From positions 8,478 to 25,318 of the forward strand of contig QHWL01000076.1 in the NCBI GenBank assembly GCA_003222555.1: 16,841 bases of DNA. Reading direction: 5' to 3'. Origin of the DNA: Acidobacteriota bacterium. GTDB lineage: Bacteria > Acidobacteriota > Vicinamibacteria > Vicinamibacterales > CAVVIG01. A program made the translations under genes and the position numbers. Below, in pieces: positions 13,516 to 16,841 of the stretch; the stretch's first letter is position 1; every line of letters starts with the position of its first letter. The notes under the pieces were generated by a model that did no database searches, was not told the DNA's origin, and saw only the letters and a list, made by a program, of their open reading frames with translations.

Positions 13516-13617
13516 TGGAATTGACGGGTTGACGATTGAGCCACTGACGATTTACCTGGCGACTCGGGTGTTCGAGCCAGGACGTCGTCAATGGCCAAAT
13601 CGGCGATGAGTCAATCC
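13516..13617. repeat. TTGACGATT-type imperfect inverted repeat (family F) around the fur-fusion start
   Basis: The left half (about 13516-13558, TTGACGGGTTGACGATTGAG, CTGACGATTT) is an imperfect reverse complement of the right half (about 13577-13617, CGTCGTCAATGGCC, AAATCGGCGA, GTCAATCC). The centre is a hairpin with CTGG/CCAG and CTCG/CGAG stems (13556-13581). It begins just after the erpA stop and ends just before the ATG at 13618, so the first nine codons of the fusion as annotated lie inside its right arm. Confidence 0.6.
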
Positions 13618-14592
13618 ATGGATCGTCCTCTTCCCGACATTTCGAGTCTGCGCCCGCCGGGCGGCAAGCGATCGAGCAAGCGCGATCGGATTCTCGAGAT
13701 TTTCCTGCGTCAGGAAGGGCATCTGAGCGCGGATGATCTCTGCGAGCTCGTGCGCCGCGAGGATGCGGGCATCGGCCGGGCGACGGTGTACCGCACGCTG
13801 CAGTGGATGGTCGGCGCCGGAATCGCGCGCAAGGTGGATTTCGGCGAGGGGCATTCGCGCTTCGAGCCGTCGTTTCGCCACCCCCGCCATTTCCACCTGA
13901 TTTGCACCAAGTGTCACCGCTCCTCTGAATTCCTCAGCTCGGACGTCGAGGCGCTGATGGAGGAGATCGCAGCGGCGCGCAACTTCGCGACGACGCAGGC
14001 GGTGGTCCAAATTTACGGTACTTGCGAAGACTGCCGGACGGGCACCAAGACGGACACGATCGACGGCACGACGACCGAGCTCGTCTTTGCCCGCGACGCG
14101 CTGCGGATTGCGATTGCCACCGAGCGCAGCGGCCTCGAGTTCTACACGCGGGCCGCCGGCCTCACGAAGGACGCGCGCGGGCGGACCGTGTTTCAGCGGC
14201 TTGCCGCGGAAGAGCGCGAGCATCTGGGCACGCTCGAAAAGCGATACGGCGAGCTCGTCGCCAAGAACCCGCAGCTGGAGGCGAAGCCGACGTTCCTTTT
14301 TTTCAAGGGTGCGGCCAGCGGTCTGTTTGCCGAGGGCGCCGCGAAGCTCCGCGAGGGCGTCGACGACCAGCAGGCGCTGCTCATCGGCATCAAGTGCGAG
14401 CGCGGCTCGCACAAGTTCTTCAAGCGGTACGGCGAGCGCTTCGAAGACTCCGAGGGAAAGCGGATCTTTCTGGAGTTCGCCGACGAAGAGCGCGCCCATC
14501 TCGATTTGCTGATCCGCGAATACCGCGGGCTGGTTGAGCGCCAGGATCGGCGGTCGCCGGCGCACGCCGCTGTCGCGAAGCCGCGGCGTTGA
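13591..14592 (+). CDS. Fur-family regulator fused to a rubrerythrin-type ferritin-like domain
   Basis: This 333-aa protein joins two families. Residues about 27-148 are Fur: a winged helix with GRATVYRTLQWMVGAG (62-77), the metal segment HFHLICTKCHRSSEF with H100, H102, C105, C108 and E113, and a second CxxC at C145/C148. H44 and E92 fit the other regulatory-site ligands. After a 20-residue linker, residues about 165-315 form a four-helix ferritin-like domain with a complete diiron set: E178, E208-x-x-H211, E270 and E300-x-x-H303. No rubredoxin domain is present. The ATG at 13591 has AGGA 8 nt upstream; ATGs at 13606 and 13618 are alternatives, because the first codons lie in a repeat. The TGA overlaps the TTG of the next gene. 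It may be a repressor that senses iron or peroxide through its own diiron site. Domain calls are firm; function is inferred. Confidence 0.9.
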   Translation: MAKSAMSQSMDRPLPDISSLRPPGGKRSSKRDRILEIFLRQEGHLSADDLCELVRREDAGIGRATVYRTLQWMVGAGIARKVDFGEGHSRFEPSFRHPRHFHLICTKCHRSSEFLSSDVEALMEEIAAARNFATTQAVVQIYGTCEDCRTGTKTDTIDGTTTELVFARDALRIAIATERSGLEFYTRAAGLTKDARGRTVFQRLAAEEREHLGTLEKRYGELVAKNPQLEAKPTFLFFKGAASGLFAEGAAKLREGVDDQQALLIGIKCERGSHKFFKRYGERFEDSEGKRIFLEFADEERAHLDLLIREYRGLVERQDRRSPAHAAVAKPRR

Positions 14593-15416
14593 TCGATCTC
14601 CATACCCACACGACCGCGTCGGACGGCCGCTGTACGCCGCCCGAACTGGTCTGGCGCGCGTCCGCGGCGGGGGTCCGGGTGCTGAGCGTCACCGACCACG
14701 ATACGGTGGCCGCGTGGGAACCGGCCTCGACGGCCTGCTCCGCGGCCGGTATCGAGTTGGTGCCAGGCATCGAGATCACCGCGATCGCCGGCGGCGCCGA
14801 TGTGCACGTGCTCGGCTATTTCATCGACGTGCATGCGCCGGCGCTTCGATCGTTTCTCGCCCAACAGCGGCGCAGCCGGATCGATCGCGTGCGGCAGATG
14901 ATCGATCGTCTCGGGTCGTTGGGCATCAGCCTCGATGCCGACGCCATCCTGGAGCCAGGAATAAGAGATTCGTCGAAGGCGGCAGGGCGGCCGTGGATCG
15001 CGCGGGCGCTCGTGGCCGATGGACATGTCGCGAGCACCAACGAGGCGTTCGAACGATGGCTTTCGCGCGGCCGCCCCGCGTTCGTTCCTCGGTCGGGTGC
15101 GCGGCCCGAAGAGGTGTTCGCACGGGTCCACGAGGCTGGCGGCATCGCGTCGCTTGCGCATCCCGGATTGCTCGGCCACGATGAGTGGATCGCGGGGTTT
15201 GCCTCCGCTGGACTCGATGCGGTCGAAGCCTATCACCCGAAACACGATCCTGAATCGACCCTGCGGTATCTGGGGCTCGCCGACCGGCTCGGGCTGGCCG
15301 TGTCCGGCGGGTCGGATTATCATGCCGACCCGGCGCACGGCGCCGCTGGCCCGGGCGGTGTCTCCCTTCCCCGAGAGACGTATGAAAATCTGAAGGCTCG
15401 ACCAAGGTCCGGCTAG
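14589..15416 (+). CDS. PHP-domain phosphoesterase (RNase AM / YciV-like)
   Basis: This 275-aa PHP metallophosphoesterase has the usual multi-metal ligand pattern: H5-x-H7 and D12 in DLHTHTTASDG, D36/H37 in VTDHDT, E62 in PGIEIT, H73, H191 in ASLAHPG, and D243-x-H245 in GGSDYHAD. Relatives include E. coli RNase AM (Rnm/YciV), a 5'-3' exoribonuclease that also dephosphorylates 3',5'-bisphosphonucleotides, and family length fits. The start is a TTG at 14589 that overlaps the TGA of the fusion gene (TTGA); no later start keeps the HTH motif. The last residues (ARPRSG) and the TAG stop come from a VRLKPDT-type palindrome at 15407-15424, so the natural C-terminus may have been altered. Exact substrate uncertain. 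Confidence 0.88.
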   Translation: MIDLHTHTTASDGRCTPPELVWRASAAGVRVLSVTDHDTVAAWEPASTACSAAGIELVPGIEITAIAGGADVHVLGYFIDVHAPALRSFLAQQRRSRIDRVRQMIDRLGSLGISLDADAILEPGIRDSSKAAGRPWIARALVADGHVASTNEAFERWLSRGRPAFVPRSGARPEEVFARVHEAGGIASLAHPGLLGHDEWIAGFASAGLDAVEAYHPKHDPESTLRYLGLADRLGLAVSGGSDYHADPAHGAAGPGGVSLPRETYENLKARPRSG

Positions 15417-15424
15417 AGCCGGAC
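15407..15424. repeat. VRLKPDT-type palindrome (family E), copy 2
   Basis: GTCCGGCTAGAGCCGGAC differs from the copy at 10309-10326 by one base (A to G). The TAG inside it is the stop codon of the PHP gene. Flanking bases (GGTCCGG, GGACAC) are shared by both copies. Confidence 0.8.
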
Positions 15425-15588
15425 ACTGATATGGAACGACCTGTCAAGTTAGCCGATGGTTGTTTCGTGTTCTTTCTCCTTTGGGACGCAGCATGGGTGA
15501 CGATCGAGGCGGCGGTCGCGACGGTTGATCACTCTGATATTCGCGGGTCGAAACCGCACAATCATGATCCGTCGGGAGCTGCCTCGGA
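15425..15588. other. Intergenic stretch between PHP gene and IS110 neighbourhood
   Basis: I see no convincing gene. The minus strand holds AAAGGAGAAAGAACACG (near 15465-15481), which looks like a ribosome binding site, but no start codon follows at a suitable distance. If the transposon extends this far, this stretch could be part of its non-coding end. Confidence 0.3.
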
Positions 15589-15700
15589 CTAGTCGCGCGG
15601 GTCGAGCCCGAAGGCTCGCCGCATAGTGTCCTCGAGGATTCTCCATTCCGGGTGCCCCTCGACCGTCACCGATACTGCGTTCCATGTCCTGAGTTCGGGC
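15589..15700 (-). pseudogene. Possible 3' end of a gene truncated at the IS110 border
   Basis: One minus-strand frame reads WNAVSVTVEGHPEWRILEDT and then MRRAFGLDPRD, followed by TAG at 15591-15589. It has protein-like composition. The frame runs upstream into the transposon end near 15685-15706 with no start codon, as expected for a gene cut by the insertion. I do not recognise the family. It could also be chance coding potential in the non-coding end of the transposon. Confidence 0.3.
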
Positions 15701-15706
15701 GCGTTT

Positions 15707-16840
15707 CTAAGCAGCCGCCGGCTGCGCGTGGTGCCCCTTGGCTTCCACGGTGACACCGATGGCCCAAATGAACCCTAACAGTTCACGACCGACCGCCGTC
15801 ACGGCCTGCTGTTTGGTTTTGCCCTTGGCGGTCAAGGTGCGGTACCGAGCGTGCAGCCGGTGCTGAGCCTTCCACGCGATCGCTTTCACCTCGTCATCGA
15901 CGGGGGCTTGACGTTTCCGAAGCGTGGCGCCCATGGCTGGCCGGTGTCGATACGCCCACGCGGCTTCGATGACGATGCGGCGGAGGTGGGCGTTGCCTGT
16001 TTTGGTAATCCCACCACGGCGGATCCGGTCCCCCGTGGAATCCTCGCTCGCGACCGCGCCGCTGTACCCCATCAGTTGTCGGGGTTTGACAAAGCGCGAG
16101 AGGTTTCCAACCTCCGCGACGATGGTCACTGCCGAAACCAGCGCGATTCCACGCAACGCCTGGAGCCCCTCGATCACCGCACGGATGCGCACGGGGGCCG
16201 TCTGCACCGCCGCATCGATCGCGCGCTCGAGCCGCTCGATCCGACCCGCCACATGGTCGACCTCATGAAGATAGTCCAGCAGCGTGGCCTCCTGCGCCGC
16301 GTGGTCAAAGTGCACCGCGCTCTTCACCCACGTGAGGTGGCCCTGCGTCCAGGCTTTCATCGCCGTGGGCGGGCGCCGTCCCTGGCGCAGCAGGAACTTG
16401 CCCAAGCGATGGCGCGCGCGCAGCTGATCCTTCTTCGCCGCCTCACGGGCGCGGACCAGATCCCGGAGCGCCTCATGTGCGGCGTCCGGCACCCAGACCG
16501 GCGTCAAGTCGCCCGCACGGTAACTGCGCGCCAGCTTCAGCGCGTCGCGTCGGTCCGTCTTGACGCGATCGCCGGGCTTCACGGGCACCAACGTGGGCGC
16601 CACCACCTCGCACGTCACGCCGAGTGCGGCCAGCTGCCAATACACCACATACCCCGTGGGCCCCGCCTCGTAGCAGACGCGCAGCTGCTCGGCCGGCCCG
16701 AGCTTCTTCACCAGCTTTCGGATCGATTCCGGTCGATTCGGAATCACACCCACCGGCCGCACCTCACCCGTTGGCTCCGCAATCGCGACCGCGATCGTCT
16801 CAGCGTGGACATCCAGACCGATAAATCGTACCTTGCTCAT
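15707..16840 (-). mobile_element. IS110-family transposase (DEDD recombinase), complete
   Basis: This 377-aa transposase has the IS110 layout. The N-terminal RuvC-like domain carries D10 (FIGLDVH), E58 (CYEAGPTGY), D96 and D99 (KTDRRDA), forming the DEDD set. A coiled linker spans about 120-215. The C-terminal Transposase_20 domain has LRGIALVSAVTIVAEVG (about 229-245), MGYSGAVASEDSTG (257-270) and RRGGITKTGNAHLRR (274-288). S268 is the likely recombinase serine by alignment with the SSG motif of relatives. No frameshift or stop is seen, so it may be active. The ATG at 16840 is 1 nt from the window edge, so the upstream end of the element, where IS110-group bridge RNAs are encoded, is out of view. 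Only part of the downstream end (15425-15706) can be inspected. Confidence 0.93.
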
Positions 16841-16841
16841 G

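Overview
The window is a GC-rich bacterial chromosome segment, densely packed with conserved housekeeping genes and carrying many short palindromic repeats between them. No taxonomic marker such as rRNA is present. Gene order and repeat style, especially two copies of a palindrome that reads VRLKPDT in one frame, resemble soil Acidobacteriota of the class Vicinamibacteria. This is an inference from memory, not a search result.

Layout. Minus strand 1-3436: ileS followed by lspA (cut by the window start), a classic pair. Plus strand 3464-6820: two M16 peptidase-family genes (one with the zinc motif, one without) joined by a TGATG overlap, then a HAD hydrolase; they share a 27-bp divergent start region with ileS. 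Minus strand 6845-9349: prfA, prmC and a HIT-family gene. Minus strand 9559-13002: fdhE, an exported methyltransferase, thiD, moaE and moaD. A 39-codon remnant that looks like an aldehyde dehydrogenase N-terminus sits directly before fdhE. Plus strand 13185-15416: an A-type iron-sulfur carrier (erpA-like), a Fur repressor fused to a rubrerythrin-type ferritin-like domain, and a PHP phosphoesterase. Minus strand 15707-16840: a complete IS110-family transposase, with a possible truncated gene end beside it.

How the genes fit together. ileS/lspA and prfA/prmC serve translation and lipoprotein maturation. moaD/moaE make molybdopterin and fdhE matures formate dehydrogenase, a molybdenum or tungsten enzyme, so the 9.5-13 kb block has a molybdoenzyme theme although no dehydrogenase subunit is in view. 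erpA and the Fur-ferritin fusion form an iron and iron-sulfur block.

The most notable items are: (1) the Fur-rubrerythrin fusion, which has both the Fur metal ligands and all six diiron ligands; (2) at least six families of intergenic palindromic repeats, several of which supply stop codons, C-terminal codons or translation-initiation regions of neighbouring genes; (3) promoter-like -10 boxes placed 5-8 nt before start codons, suggesting leaderless transcripts. No stretch longer than 300 bases lacks a gene. I saw no tRNA, rRNA or CRISPR array.
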